From Pseudomonadota bacterium (GTDB lineage: Bacteria > Pseudomonadota > Alphaproteobacteria > Rhizobiales > Hyphomicrobiaceae), in contig JAFECE010000011.1 in NCBI GenBank assembly GCA_018242295.1, positions 186,001-250,000 of the forward strand: a stretch of DNA of 64,000 nt, in the 5' to 3' direction. Shown one piece after another: positions 1 to 9,400 of this stretch (its first letter is position 1; every line of letters begins with the position of its first letter). Made by a program: the position numbers and the translations under genes. Below the pieces are notes generated by a model. The model did no database searches, had not been told where the DNA came from, and saw nothing but the letters and a program-made list of their open reading frames with translations.

Positions 1-304
1 GACTTTCGCTAGGGCTAATCTGGCGCTCGATATCGTAATGGTTGCACTCGACGCAGACGTCATTAAAACCTACGTCGAAGTCGGGCTTGGAATCGGCATT
101 GTCGGTTCCATGGCGTATGACGCAAACCGTGACGCGGGCTTGACGCTGCTCGACACGTCTCACCTCTTTCCGAAATCGACGTCACGCATCGCGCTCCGCC
201 GTGGCCGCTTCTTGCGCGGTTTCGCCTACCGGTTTCTCGCGCTCTGCTCGCCGGAGTTGACGGAGAAGGTGGTCAAGGAAGGCATTGCCGAGCCAACCGA
301 TTGA
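1..304 (+). CDS. cysB: CysB/Cbl-type LysR regulator, C-terminal fragment (cut by window start)
   Basis: The frame is open from base 2 and ends at TGA 302-304, so only about the last 100 residues are visible. They match the end of the effector-binding domain of CysB-type LysR regulators: the string 'DADVIKTYVEVGLGIGIVGS' is the CysB signature around the inducer pocket, followed by the typical Leu/Phe-rich tail. CysB-family proteins activate sulfate uptake and assimilation genes in response to acetylserine-type inducers. The DNA-binding domain lies outside the window. A hairpin with a T-rich tail follows at once. Family assignment is strong; whether it is CysB or the close paralogue Cbl cannot be told from this fragment. 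Confidence 0.85.
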   Translation, partial: TFARANLALDIVMVALDADVIKTYVEVGLGIGIVGSMAYDANRDAGLTLLDTSHLFPKSTSRIALRRGRFLRGFAYRFLALCSPELTEKVVKEGIAEPTD

Positions 305-321
305 ACCTCGACACGGGCCGA

Positions 322-430
322 TGGCTAGAGCGTTTCCGCTTTTCTTTGAATCGCGAAAACGCTCTAGCCTTTTGTTTTGACGCAATTCCGGACGCAAAAC
401 CGTTGCACACTTTTGCTGGAATTGCTCTAA
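322..430. repeat. Composite palindromic intergenic repeat, doubling as terminator
   Basis: A 13-bp perfect inverted repeat (323-335 with 357-369, arms GGCTAGAGCGTTT/AAACGCTCTAGCC) is followed by a T-rich stretch, then by a second unit (about 376-430) containing CAATTCCGGACGCAAAACCG and ending GGAATTGCTCTA. Both halves look like the AGAGCGTTTT... and ...CCGGAATTGCTC elements scattered through Hyphomicrobiales genomes (recognised from memory). The first hairpin plus TTTTGTTTT could terminate the upstream regulator gene. The far end runs into the stop codon of the convergent hyi gene. Confidence 0.7.
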
Positions 431-1221
431 GCCGTCTGTGACTTGGATTTCTGGGCTCTGAACCAGGCGAGGCTGTCGTAGGTGGAGGCGAGCGGCTTGT
501 ATTCGCAGCCCACCCATCCTTTGTAGCCGATGCTGTCGAGATGCCGGAATATGAAGGGATAGTTGATCTCGCCGGTGCCCGGCTGGTGGCGGCCGGGCGT
601 GTCCGCGATTTGGATATGGGCGATAAGGTTCCGGTACTTATCGATGGTCGGCGTCAAATCGCCTTCCATGATCTGCATGTGATAGACGTCGTATTGAAGA
701 CGCAGGTTTTCCGCTTCCACCGTTTCGATGATGTCGGCGGCCTTGGCCGTTGAATCGAGAAAGTAGCCGGGAATGTCGCGGGTGTTGATCGGTTCGATAA
801 GCAGCGTTAGGCCTTCACCGGCGAGAACCTTGGCGGCAAAGCGTAAGTTCTCGACATAGGTTTTCCGCATCGCCCTGTGGTCGGCGCCATTGGGCGCGAT
901 GCCGGCGAGGCAATGGAGCTGCGTGCAGCCCAGAGCTTTTGCATATTTTACGGCGCGCTCCACGCTGTCGCGGAATTCGCCGACGAGGTTCGGATAAATT
1001 GCGATGCCGCGCTCGCCCGCCTCCCAATTGCCGGGGGGCAAATTGAAGAGCACCTGGCGCAGTCCGTTTGCCTTCAGACGGGCGGCGATATCGTCGGCGT
1101 CGAACTCGTATGGAAAAAGAAATTCGGCGCCTTCGAAGCCTGCAGCGGCGGCTGCTTCGAAGCGATCGAGAAACGGCATCTCGTTGAACAGCAGCGATAA
1201 ATTGGCCGCGAATTTTGGCAT
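427..1221 (-). CDS. hyi: Hydroxypyruvate isomerase
   Basis: A 264-residue TIM-barrel protein of the Hyi/OtnI family (xylose-isomerase-like fold), which interconverts hydroxypyruvate and tartronate semialdehyde in the cytosol. Seen: the family N-terminus 'PKFAANLSLLFNEMPFLDRF', the barrel strands with 'LIEPINTRDIPGYFL', and the C-terminal 'GCEYKP' carrying a conserved metal/catalytic Glu. Length is normal. An AGGA motif lies about 8 bases before the ATG. The gene sits 27 bp downstream of lipA on the same strand, so co-transcription is likely. With the glycerate 2-kinase at 57 kb it could link C2/C3 hydroxyacid metabolism to 2-phosphoglycerate, which would suit a methylotroph; that link is inference. 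A related OtnI 2-oxo-tetronate isomerase role is the main alternative. Confidence 0.88.
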   Translation of the reverse strand: MPKFAANLSLLFNEMPFLDRFEAAAAAGFEGAEFLFPYEFDADDIAARLKANGLRQVLFNLPPGNWEAGERGIAIYPNLVGEFRDSVERAVKYAKALGCTQLHCLAGIAPNGADHRAMRKTYVENLRFAAKVLAGEGLTLLIEPINTRDIPGYFLDSTAKAADIIETVEAENLRLQYDVYHMQIMEGDLTPTIDKYRNLIAHIQIADTPGRHQPGTGEINYPFIFRHLDSIGYKGWVGCEYKPLASTYDSLAWFRAQKSKSQTA

Positions 1222-1248
1222 GGCCGTCCTGCTTGCCGAGGTGACCGA

Positions 1249-2217
1249 TTAAGACGAAGCGCGTTCGCGGTGGGCGGCTTGAAGGCGGCGGAAATCATCG
1301 CCTGCATGATACGACGACCGTGTGAAAGGTGACGCCGCGACGAGCAGAAATCCCTTAGCGCGTGCGGCTTGTGCCAGACCTTCGAACTCGTCCGGCGAAA
1401 CGTAGCGATCGATGGCGGCGTGCTTGCGCGTCGGCTGCAGATATTGGCCGATCGTCAGGAAGTCGACGCCGGCGGAGCGGAGATCGTCCATGACTTGCAG
1501 GACTTCTTCGCGCGTTTCGCCGAGGCCCACCATAATTCCGGATTTCGTAAAGGTCTGAGCGTCAAGTTCCTTGGCGCGCTGCAGGAGCCGCAGCGAATGG
1601 AAGTAGCGCGCGCCCGGGCGAATGCGCAGATAGAGCGCCGGCACCGTTTCGAGGTTGTGGTTGAAGACGTCGGGCGTCGCTGCAATCACGGTTTCGAGAG
1701 CGCCGTCCTTGCGCAGGAAGTCCGGCGTCAGGACCTCGATCGTCGTACCGGGAGAAGCAACACGGATGGCACGGATGGTTTCGGCGAAGTGCCGGGCTCC
1801 GCCGTCGGCGAGGTCGTCGCGGTCGACCGAGGTTACGACGACGTGTTCGAGCGCCAGATGCGCAACCGCTTCAGCGACGCGCCGCGGCTCGTCAGGATCG
1901 AGGGCCGATGGCAGGCCGGTTGCGACGTTGCAGAAAGCGCAGGCGCGCGTGCATACGCCACCCATGATCATCATCGTGGCGTGCCGCTTTTGCCAGCAAT
2001 CGCCGATGTTGGGACAGGCCGCTTCCTCGCAAACCGTGTGCAGCTTGTGTTCGCGAACGATGGCTCGCGTGTGGTCGTAGCCCTGCGAGCCCGGGGCGCG
2101 GACCCGCAACCAAGGCGGCTTCGGCAACGACGGAGTTTCGGCGTGCGCGACTTTTTCAGGGTGGCGCGGGCGTGGTGTCATGCCGGTTATGTCGAGTAAA
2201 GTTACCAATTGCGCCAT
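1249..2217 (-). CDS. lipA: Lipoyl synthase
   Basis: A 322-residue radical SAM enzyme that inserts two sulfurs into octanoyl chains on lipoate-dependent proteins. Both iron-sulfur motifs are intact: the auxiliary-cluster cysteines in '[13 protein letters not shown]' (Cys63, Cys68, Cys74) and the radical-SAM CX3CX2C in 'CTRACAFC' (Cys89, Cys93, Cys96). The C-terminal '[10 protein letters not shown]' supplies the conserved RSSY serine. Length matches the family. The start is uncertain: neither the ATG used here nor the one 12 codons further in has a clear ribosome-binding site. It precedes hyi by 27 bp. Confidence 0.97.
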   Translation of the reverse strand: MAQLVTLLDITGMTPRPRHPEKVAHAETPSLPKPPWLRVRAPGSQGYDHTRAIVREHKLHTVCEEAACPNIGDCWQKRHATMMIMGGVCTRACAFCNVATGLPSALDPDEPRRVAEAVAHLALEHVVVTSVDRDDLADGGARHFAETIRAIRVASPGTTIEVLTPDFLRKDGALETVIAATPDVFNHNLETVPALYLRIRPGARYFHSLRLLQRAKELDAQTFTKSGIMVGLGETREEVLQVMDDLRSAGVDFLTIGQYLQPTRKHAAIDRYVSPDEFEGLAQAARAKGFLLVAASPFTRSSYHAGDDFRRLQAAHRERASS

Positions 2218-2314
2218 CAGGTAGGAGACAAGTCTTGCGGCTATACTAACCGCTGCAGAGAGAATGTAACAGACACCCCTTCATGCAGGTTGGTGCGCCG
2301 CGGATGCGGCTTTT

Positions 2315-2344
2315 CAAAAGAAAAGGGCGGCACACGGGCCGCCC
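2315..2344 (-). terminator. Rho-independent terminator of the L,D-transpeptidase gene
   Basis: On the minus strand a GGGCGGC...GCCGCCC stem (bases 2325-2344) is followed by TTTTCTTTTG. It lies 28 bp beyond the stop of the L,D-transpeptidase gene and before lipA. Confidence 0.8.
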
Positions 2345-2371
2345 TCGAACTCATGTTAATCAGATCGGCCG

Positions 2372-3685
2372 TTACTGAACCTGAACGACGGCCTTATGAA
2401 CGGGAAGCGCGTCCGCATCTGCAGCCGAGGCCTTCGTTGCCGGGTTGCCCGCATCCGATTCCCTGCCAGAGCCCGATACTTCTGCAGGCTTCACAGGATC
2501 CGGAACCGCCATCGCCGGGCTCATGACCGGGTCGAGCGTCTCATGCGTCTCGTGCGCGGAAGCAGAAGAGGACGTTGCCTTCTTCTTCACGCTCGGCGTC
2601 TCGGCCACTTTCTTTTTCGAAGCGGGCTCAGCCGAAGCCGACTGTTCGGTCTCGGACTTTACTTCGGATTTCGCTTCGGTGGACTTCCGCTTCGGTGCCT
2701 TCTCGGCGTCCTTCTGCTGAAGCGACTGCTCCGACGCTTGCTTCTTGTTGAACGGCTTCGGCGCTAGGGCCTGATCGTCATCCTTCGTGGCGTCACGGGA
2801 CGCTTGATCCTGTGCGTCCGGAGCGGGTTCCGACCCAGATGCTGTCTGCTTCGGCTTCTCGTCCCAGAAGTAGAAACCATCGTTGCCGCCGTCATTCGAC
2901 TGGCTGCTAGCGGTGCGCGCGCTCGGCGTTTTGCGAGAATATGCACCATATTCATAGTTCGACGAGCTTGATGACGCGGATGCCGATGACGGAAACGACT
3001 GTGATGTCGAGCTTGCCGAAGCAGGCGCCGCGGAGGCAGCCCGTGGGTTTGAATCGGCATCGCCGTAACGGGGATACTTGTCGCCGGAATCGACCGTCTT
3101 CGTCGAGAACTGCTGCCAGGTGACCGTGACCCGTGTTCCGACTGGCACGCGAGGATAGAGATCGAGCACGTCCTCGTTGGTCATGCGAATGCAGCCGTGC
3201 GAAACGGCCTGACCAATGGTCCAGGGAGCGTCGGTTCCGTGGATGCGGTAAGCGCTGGTGCCGAGATACATGGCCCGGATGCCGAGCGGGTTCATCGGAT
3301 GGCCACCCGGGACCCAACGCGGCAGGCGCGGGTTCTTGCTGACCATTTCTGGCGTCGGCGTCCACGACGGGTTGACGCGCTTGTTGGTCACGGCCGTCAC
3401 GCCCTGCCAGCGGGCTTCGCCGGTCGGGATAGCGACGGGATAGGTCATCGCCTCGCCGGTCTTCGTGATCCAGTAGAGCCGGCGGTCCGAGAACGAGACG
3501 ATGATCTGGCCCGGCTTATACTGCGGATCGAACGTTACGATGCTGCGGCCGCCGCCGTACTCGGGGCTACCGCCCCAGAGGAAATCTACGAGATCTTCGG
3601 CTTTCGCCGATGCTGCGGACATCAACCCGCCTGCCATGACGATGGTGGCGATGGTTAATCCGCTCATGAAACGCGGCAGGCTCAT
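2372..3685 (-). CDS. Periplasmic L,D-transpeptidase (YkuD domain) with long low-complexity tail
   Basis: A secreted L,D-transpeptidase that would make 3-3 peptidoglycan cross-links or anchor proteins to the wall. From the ATG at 3685 the protein has 437 residues: a signal peptide ending near 'ASAKA', a YkuD domain (about residues 55-220) with the catalytic set His149 ('YRIHG') and 'SHGCIRM' with Cys165, then about 200 residues rich in Ser, Ala, Lys, Glu and Pro. The tail looks disordered and may cross the periplasm or bind the wall. A TTG 11 codons upstream is also open, but the ATG gives the more normal signal peptide. A terminator follows. A second, unrelated-length transpeptidase lies at 62 kb. 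Confidence 0.9.
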   Translation of the reverse strand: MSLPRFMSGLTIATIVMAGGLMSAASAKAEDLVDFLWGGSPEYGGGRSIVTFDPQYKPGQIIVSFSDRRLYWITKTGEAMTYPVAIPTGEARWQGVTAVTNKRVNPSWTPTPEMVSKNPRLPRWVPGGHPMNPLGIRAMYLGTSAYRIHGTDAPWTIGQAVSHGCIRMTNEDVLDLYPRVPVGTRVTVTWQQFSTKTVDSGDKYPRYGDADSNPRAASAAPASASSTSQSFPSSASASSSSSNYEYGAYSRKTPSARTASSQSNDGGNDGFYFWDEKPKQTASGSEPAPDAQDQASRDATKDDDQALAPKPFNKKQASEQSLQQKDAEKAPKRKSTEAKSEVKSETEQSASAEPASKKKVAETPSVKKKATSSSASAHETHETLDPVMSPAMAVPDPVKPAEVSGSGRESDAGNPATKASAADADALPVHKAVVQVQ

Positions 3686-3718
3686 CGGGGGGATGCTCCG
3701 GGATTTGGTGAACAACAA

Positions 3719-4021
3719 TATACCCTAAACGCAGGATGAGGGGGTCATCCTGTGCCTCTAATAGTGAATGGCCGGTATAATTCAGTCTCGTTTTCGGGGG
3801 CAGAGCAGGGAAGTCACAGTTCCATACGGATTGTATTCTGCCCCACTGACTTTCCTAGGGTTTTACGAATTTTCGAAACATGTGTTGCGGTTCGATGACT
3901 GTAAAATCTGAGTTCGTTCTTTGTCTGCGCAGCCTTGACGAATTGCAGAGCTGGTATTAGAACAAACAAAGAACATTTTTGGGATTTCGCTGAAAGCGTT
4001 CCCTAAACGGACTTCTTTACC
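3719..4021. other. Divergent intergenic region between L,D-transpeptidase and imuA
   Basis: About 300 bp without a credible gene. It holds the promoters of two divergent units, including a LexA box at 3960-3974 and a degenerate half-matching site at 3912-3926 (GTTC, 7 bases, GTCT). Nothing else was recognised. Confidence 0.6.
3960..3974 (+). promoter_or_regulatory. LexA (SOS) box upstream of imuA-imuB-dnaE2
   Basis: The sequence GAAC-AAACAAA-GAAC fits the alphaproteobacterial LexA operator GAACN7GAAC (equivalent to GTTCN7GTTC) exactly. It lies 47 bp before the imuA start codon, close to where a -10 region would be, so LexA binding would block transcription. imuA-imuB-dnaE2 cassettes are known LexA targets in this class. 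Confidence 0.88.
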
Positions 4022-4975
4022 ATGAGGTTCCTTTTGGACCCGAGAGTTTCCACACCTGTCCCGGTTTTGCCCCCCGGTAAGGATGCAGTTATCGAGAATT
4101 TGCGTTCGCGCATTCTGCATATCGAGCGGCATGCGCCGCGCCGTGGTGCGGTCGCGTCTGCCTCGGAAAGCGCCTCATTGCCCCGGGCGGGGCGGGGTCG
4201 GGTCTCTTGGGGGCTGGGCTGTCCGGCGTGCGACGATCTTCTGCCGAGAGGGCTCGAGACGAACTCCCTCCATGAGATCAAAGGTCAGTCTTCCGTCGTT
4301 CGCGGCGCTTCGGCGGCGGATTGGATGGCGGGGATCGGTTTTGCGGCGCGTCTGGCGGTCCGCCGGATCGATACCTTCGTGGCGGCACAGGGAGCGAACG
4401 CTTCCGCCTCGCTGGCGAGGCCCTGGGTTCTCTGGTGCTGGCCGCGGCAGCTGGCAGGCGAATTCGGCTCTCCGTCGGCGGCGGGCCTTGCGAGTCTCGG
4501 TCTCGATCCGTCGCGCCTCCTGATCGTCGAGACGGCGCGGGCGGGCGATGCGTTGAATGCAATCGAAGAGAGCCTGCGGGCTCAAAGCCTTGCCGTCGTC
4601 ATCGGCGTTGTCGAAGAGGCGGAGTTGACGCCGGCGCGCCGCTTGAGCCTTGCGGCCGGGGAAACGGCGACGCCCTGTCTTCTCGTCACGCATCCGGCTT
4701 CCGAGCCCGCCGGAGCAACGGCCACGCGATGGCGCGTGCAGCGGATTGCGAGTGCAGCCCAAGCTTTCGAGCCGCGGGCGCCCGGAGCTCCGCGCTTTTC
4801 GATCGCGCTCGAGCGCTGCAGGGCGCGTCCCGAAAGCGTCGCGCGTCCCCCTATGTTTCTGGAGTGGAACGATGAAACGCGTCGTTTCGATTTGGCTTCC
4901 GTCGTGGCCGATCTTCCGGCTCAAACGCGCGGAGCCGGCAACCGTCCCGTCGGGGCAGCCGTTCGCGCTTATTGA
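4022..4975 (+). CDS. imuA: ImuA, RecA/SulA-like mutagenesis accessory protein
   Basis: A 317-residue protein that starts the mutasome cassette. ImuA-family proteins are RecA-fold relatives that work with ImuB and DnaE2 in damage-induced translesion synthesis. Seen: an N-terminal helix 'ENLRSRILHIER', then 'LGCPACDDLLPRGLETNSLHEI', which matches the start of the RecA-like core, 'WVLWCWPRQLAGEFGSPSAA' and 'LLIVETARAGDALNAIEESL'. Its end overlaps the imuB start by about 100 bp in another frame, so translation is probably coupled. A LexA box lies just upstream. The first 15 or so residues are not family-typical, so the start may be slightly downstream. Confidence 0.88.
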   Translation: MRFLLDPRVSTPVPVLPPGKDAVIENLRSRILHIERHAPRRGAVASASESASLPRAGRGRVSWGLGCPACDDLLPRGLETNSLHEIKGQSSVVRGASAADWMAGIGFAARLAVRRIDTFVAAQGANASASLARPWVLWCWPRQLAGEFGSPSAAGLASLGLDPSRLLIVETARAGDALNAIEESLRAQSLAVVIGVVEEAELTPARRLSLAAGETATPCLLVTHPASEPAGATATRWRVQRIASAAQAFEPRAPGAPRFSIALERCRARPESVARPPMFLEWNDETRRFDLASVVADLPAQTRGAGNRPVGAAVRAY

Positions 4976-6473
4976 GAGTGGTGCGCACGGTCTCGTCATC
5001 GTGGCCGTCAATGACGCCGCCGCATGTCTCGGGATCGAAACGGGCACGTCGCTTACCGACGCCAGGGCGGCGCATCCGGGTCTCTTGTCGCGTCCTGCTG
5101 AGCCCGAGAAGGACCGTATTGCGCTTTTGAAGCTTGCGCGTTGGGCGGGCCGCTACGGTCCCAATCGGCACGTCGACGGCAGCGACGGCTTGTGGATCGA
5201 TATTACGGGCGTCGCTCATCTCTTCGGAGGCGAAGAGAATCTGCTCGATGACATGACGCAGCAGCTTTTGTCGTTCGGCGTTGCCGTGCAGGTGGGGCTG
5301 GCTGATGCGCTTGGCGCCGCGCATGCGCTCGCCCGTTTCGGCTGTCCGCCCGATGCGGCGTGGGCGATGGCGCCGCCCGGTGAAACGCGCGCAGCGATCC
5401 GGTTTCTTCCCGTCGAGGCGCTGCGGCTCGATGCTCCGCGTATTCTGCTGCTGAAGCGATTGGGCCTTCGTCAGATTGGCCAGCTCTACGATATTCCGCG
5501 CGATAGCCTGGCGCGGCGGTTTCGTTCCTCCGATGTCGCCGCCGCCGTTCTCGTGCGGCTCGATCAGGCGCTCGGGATGTTGGAGGAGCCGCGCCGGCCG
5601 ATGCAGCCGCCGCCGGTTCTCTCAGTGGCGAGGGCTTTTGCCGAGCCGCTGATTTCTTCGGAAGCTCTGGAAGCATTCTCGAACGAACTTGCGGGTGAAC
5701 TTGCTCTGGCGCTCGCGGCCAAGGACCTTGGCGCGCGGGTTCTTCGCCTGGCGTTCTATCGCGCCGACGGCACAAGCGGGGCCATAACGACCGCCATGAG
5801 CACGCCTTGCCATGACGCTCGCCACATGATGACGCTGCTCAGCGAGAATTTTTCGAACATCGACGCCGGATTCGGGATCGATATTCTCCGTCTCGACGCG
5901 GTGCGTGCGGGAAGGTGCGAAGCCAGCCAGAAGGGTTTTGCGGCACCACAGGGCGCTGGCTTTCGCGATCCGTCGGAGCTTGTCGACCGTCTTACCAATC
6001 GGTTTGGGCGCGACGCGATCACGGTTTTGCGTCCCCATGGAAGCCATATTCCGGAATGCGCGGAAATCCGGCTGTCGGCGCTCGATGTTCTGGCGGCTGA
6101 AAGCTCTGCCTCGCGCGTCGCCGCGTATGCGCCGCCCTGGCCCTATCCGAAGCGATTGCTTCGCCCGGCCTTCATGCTTTCGCGGCCGGAGCCGATCGAA
6201 GTCACGGCCGGCGTTCCGGATGGGCCGCCTGCGAGCTTCATCTGGCGGCGCGTCGAGCGCCGCGTGGCGCGTGCGCAAGGTCCGGAGCGCATCGCACCCG
6301 AATGGTGGCGGACGCTCTATCTCGATGCAGATCAGAAGCGGCCGCGCACGCGCGATTATTACCAGATAGAGGACCAGCAAGGCGCGATGTACTGGGTTTT
6401 CCGGCACGGCCTTTACGAGGGCGAAGAGGCACGTGAGCGGCCTTCCTGGTTCCTGCATGGGCTCTTTGCGTGA
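4872..6473 (+). CDS. imuB: ImuB, Y-family polymerase-like mutasome hub
   Basis: A 533-residue Y-family polymerase homologue ('MKRVVSIWLPSWPIFRLKR' at the start). ImuB proteins lack polymerase activity and act as the hub that links ImuA, DnaE2 and the beta clamp. The palm/finger region and a little-finger-like domain are recognisable ('GLWIDITGVAHLFGGEENLL' in place of the usual catalytic acidic motif, as expected). The start at 4872 was chosen over an in-frame upstream ATG at 4650 because the protein family begins here and the upstream extension would read through imuA. The end is 10 bp before dnaE2. Confidence 0.92.
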   Translation: MKRVVSIWLPSWPIFRLKRAEPATVPSGQPFALIESGAHGLVIVAVNDAAACLGIETGTSLTDARAAHPGLLSRPAEPEKDRIALLKLARWAGRYGPNRHVDGSDGLWIDITGVAHLFGGEENLLDDMTQQLLSFGVAVQVGLADALGAAHALARFGCPPDAAWAMAPPGETRAAIRFLPVEALRLDAPRILLLKRLGLRQIGQLYDIPRDSLARRFRSSDVAAAVLVRLDQALGMLEEPRRPMQPPPVLSVARAFAEPLISSEALEAFSNELAGELALALAAKDLGARVLRLAFYRADGTSGAITTAMSTPCHDARHMMTLLSENFSNIDAGFGIDILRLDAVRAGRCEASQKGFAAPQGAGFRDPSELVDRLTNRFGRDAITVLRPHGSHIPECAEIRLSALDVLAAESSASRVAAYAPPWPYPKRLLRPAFMLSRPEPIEVTAGVPDGPPASFIWRRVERRVARAQGPERIAPEWWRTLYLDADQKRPRTRDYYQIEDQQGAMYWVFRHGLYEGEEARERPSWFLHGLFA

Positions 6474-6483
6474 GGCGGTACCC

Positions 6484-9400
6484 ATGACCCTTCGTTACGC
6501 CGAGCTGCAGGTGACGACGAACTTCTCGTTTCTTCGAGGTGCTTCTCATGCCGACGATCTCGTCGTGCAGGCAAAAGCACTCGGCCTTTCGGCGATTGCG
6601 GTGACGGATCGCAATTCGCTTGCGGGCGTCGTGCGGGCGCACGTGGCGGCGAAGCCCGAAGACGACAAACCTGGGATTCGTCTCGTGATCGGCGTGCGCC
6701 TCGATCTCGAAGATGCGTCGAGCTTGCTCGTCTATCCGACGGATCGCACGGCCTATGGGCGGCTCTGCCGCTTGCTTTCGCATGGGCAACTCAAGGCGGA
6801 CAAAGGCAAGTGCATTCTCCATCTCGCCGATGTCGCCGCGCACGCAGAAGGCCAGATCTTCATCGCGCTGCCGCCGGACGGCTGGGATTGGCGGGAGGTC
6901 TCGCCATCGGCGCAGTCCATGAGCGCGCAGATTTTTCGTTTCCCGTCCGCTTCGGATTGCGCCGGCGATGCTGTTGAGACTGGGAAGACGCTTGGGGCAT
7001 CGTTGCAGCGGATAAAAGACGCCGTTGGGCATGCGCCTCTCTATCTTGCGGCTTCGCATACGTATCGCGGCGACGACCGGTCGCGCATCGCGGCACTCGC
7101 TGCACTTGGCGACCGGTGCGGCACGCCGATCGTCGCGACCAACGACGTGCTTTATCATCACCCTGACTGCCGTCCGCTGCAGGATGTCGTCACCTGCATT
7201 CGCGAGAAGACGACGCTTCGCGAAGCGGGCCTCCGGCTCGAGGCCAACGCCGAGCGATACATCAAAAGCCCGGAAGAAATGGCGCACCTCTTCAGAGGCC
7301 ATGAGGCGGCGCTCGCGCGGACGCTCGATATCGTTGAAGCCTGCCGGTTTTCGCTCGGTGATCTCAAATACGAATATCCGGACGAGCCGGTGCCTCCAGG
7401 CAAGACCCCGCAGGGGCATCTCGTCGAGCTGACCTGGAGAGGTGCTGCAAGCCATTTTCCCGAGGGTATTCCGGAAAAGGTCCGGGACACGATCGAGAAA
7501 GAGCTCAAGCTGATCGGCGAGCTCAAGTTCGCGCCCTATTTTCTGACCGTCCACGACATTGTTGCCTTCGCGAGATCCAAGGACATTCTCTGCCAGGGAC
7601 GCGGATCGGCTGCGAACTCGGTCGTTTGCTATTGCCTTGGCATCACGGCGGTCAATCCGGTCGAGGTCGATCTGCTCTTCGAACGATTCATTTCTTCGGC
7701 GCGCATCGAGCCACCCGATATCGATGTCGATTTCGAACACGAGCGGCGCGAAGAGGTGATCCAATGGATCTACAATCGCTATGGCCGCCATCGTGCGGGG
7801 CTTACTGCAACGGTCATTTCGTATCGCTCGCGATCGGCCGTGCGTGACGTCGGCAAGGTCTTCGGTCTCTCGGAAGATACGATCGCGGCTCTTGCCGGCA
7901 TGGTGTGGGGAACGCATGGGGGCGGTGTGCCGCCGGAGCAGCACGTTCGCGGCGCGGGGCTTGACCCTACCGACAGGACGCTCGCGGCGGCGATGGAGCT
8001 TGCTCAGAAACTGATGGGATTTCCGCGGCATCTGTCGCAGCACGTCGGCGGCTTCGTGTTGACGCGCGGTCCTCTGGTCGAGGTCGTGCCGGTCGGCAAC
8101 GCGGCGATGGCCGATCGCACGTTCATCGAATGGGACAAGGACGACATCGCGGAACTCGGATTGATGAAGGTCGATGTTCTGGCGCTCGGCATGCTGACGT
8201 GCGTGCGCAAGGCCTTCGATCTGATCGAGAAGCATCACGGCGAAAAATGTACGCTTGCGACGATGCCGCGCGAGGATGAGCCTACCTACGACATGTTGTG
8301 CCGTGCGGATTCGCTTGGCGTGTTTCAGGTCGAGAGCCGGGCGCAGATGAACATGCTTCCGCGCCTCAAGCCGCGGGAATTTTACGATCTCGTCATCGAA
8401 GTTGCGATCGTGCGCCCCGGTCCGATCCAGGGCGATATGGTGCATCCTTATCTCCGGCGTCGCGCCAAGGTCGAGGAGGTGGTCTATCCCCATCCGAAAG
8501 GAGGCGACGAGGGTGAGCTCAAGACTATCCTCGGCAAAACGTTGGGAGTTCCGCTTTTTCAGGAGCAGGCCATGCGCCTTGCGATGGTCGCTGCAGAATT
8601 TACCGACAAAGAGGTCAGTGATTTGCGTCGCGCGATGGCGACGTTTCGCCGTGCCGGCACGATCGGATTGCTTGAAGAGAAAATGGTTTCGCGGATGGTC
8701 GCGCGTGGCTATGAGCGGGAATTTGCGGAGCGCTGCTTTTCGCAAATCAAAGGCTTCGGCGAATACGGTTTTCCCGAGAGCCACGCGGCGAGCTTCGCGC
8801 TGCTCGTCTATGTATCCGCCTGGATCAAATGCCGTTATCCGGCGGCGTTCGCGTGTGCGCTTTTGAACTCGCAGCCTATGGGTTTTTACGCACCTGCGCA
8901 GATCGTGCGGGATGCGCGCGAGCATGGCGTCGAGGTGCGGGAGGCGGATGTCTCGTTCTCGGCATGGCATTCGACGCTTGAGGACAATGCCGAAGGACGG
9001 CCGGCTCTGCGGCTCGGTTTGAAGCTCGTCGATGGCCTTTCGGAAGATGATATCGAGGGTCTGTCGTGCGCGCTCGATTTCCCCTCTCCCCGCGAGCGGG
9101 GAGAGGGTCAAGGTGAGGGGCAGTTCCAATCACCGAGCGAGCAGCAGCCCCTCACCCCAACCCTCTCCCCACGCCGAGTGCAGATGCATGGGGAGAGGGG
9201 GAACTTGGGTACTCTTTCCGAATTCGCTGCGCGTGGAAGATTACGTGTTCCGGTACTCGAGAAGCTTGCGGCGGCGGATGCATTTCGCTCGCTGGGGCTC
9301 GATCGCCGGCAAGCGCTCTGGGAGGTCAAGGCGCTCGCCAATGCGCCGCCGCTGCCGCTCTTTTCGTGGAGCGAGACGCAGGACACCGGAAAAGAGGCCG

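Noticed and set aside
3863-4132. An 89-codon minus-strand frame across the imuA promoter
   Set aside because: It covers the LexA box and the imuA start, lacks a ribosome site and resembles no family.
6238-9129. A 963-codon minus-strand reading frame opposite dnaE2 and the end of imuB
   Set aside because: It lies antisense to clear polymerase coding sequence, has no recognisable domain, is rich in Arg/His as expected of a mirror frame in high-GC DNA, and its start derives from the palindromic repeat (LTLTLSPLAGRG).
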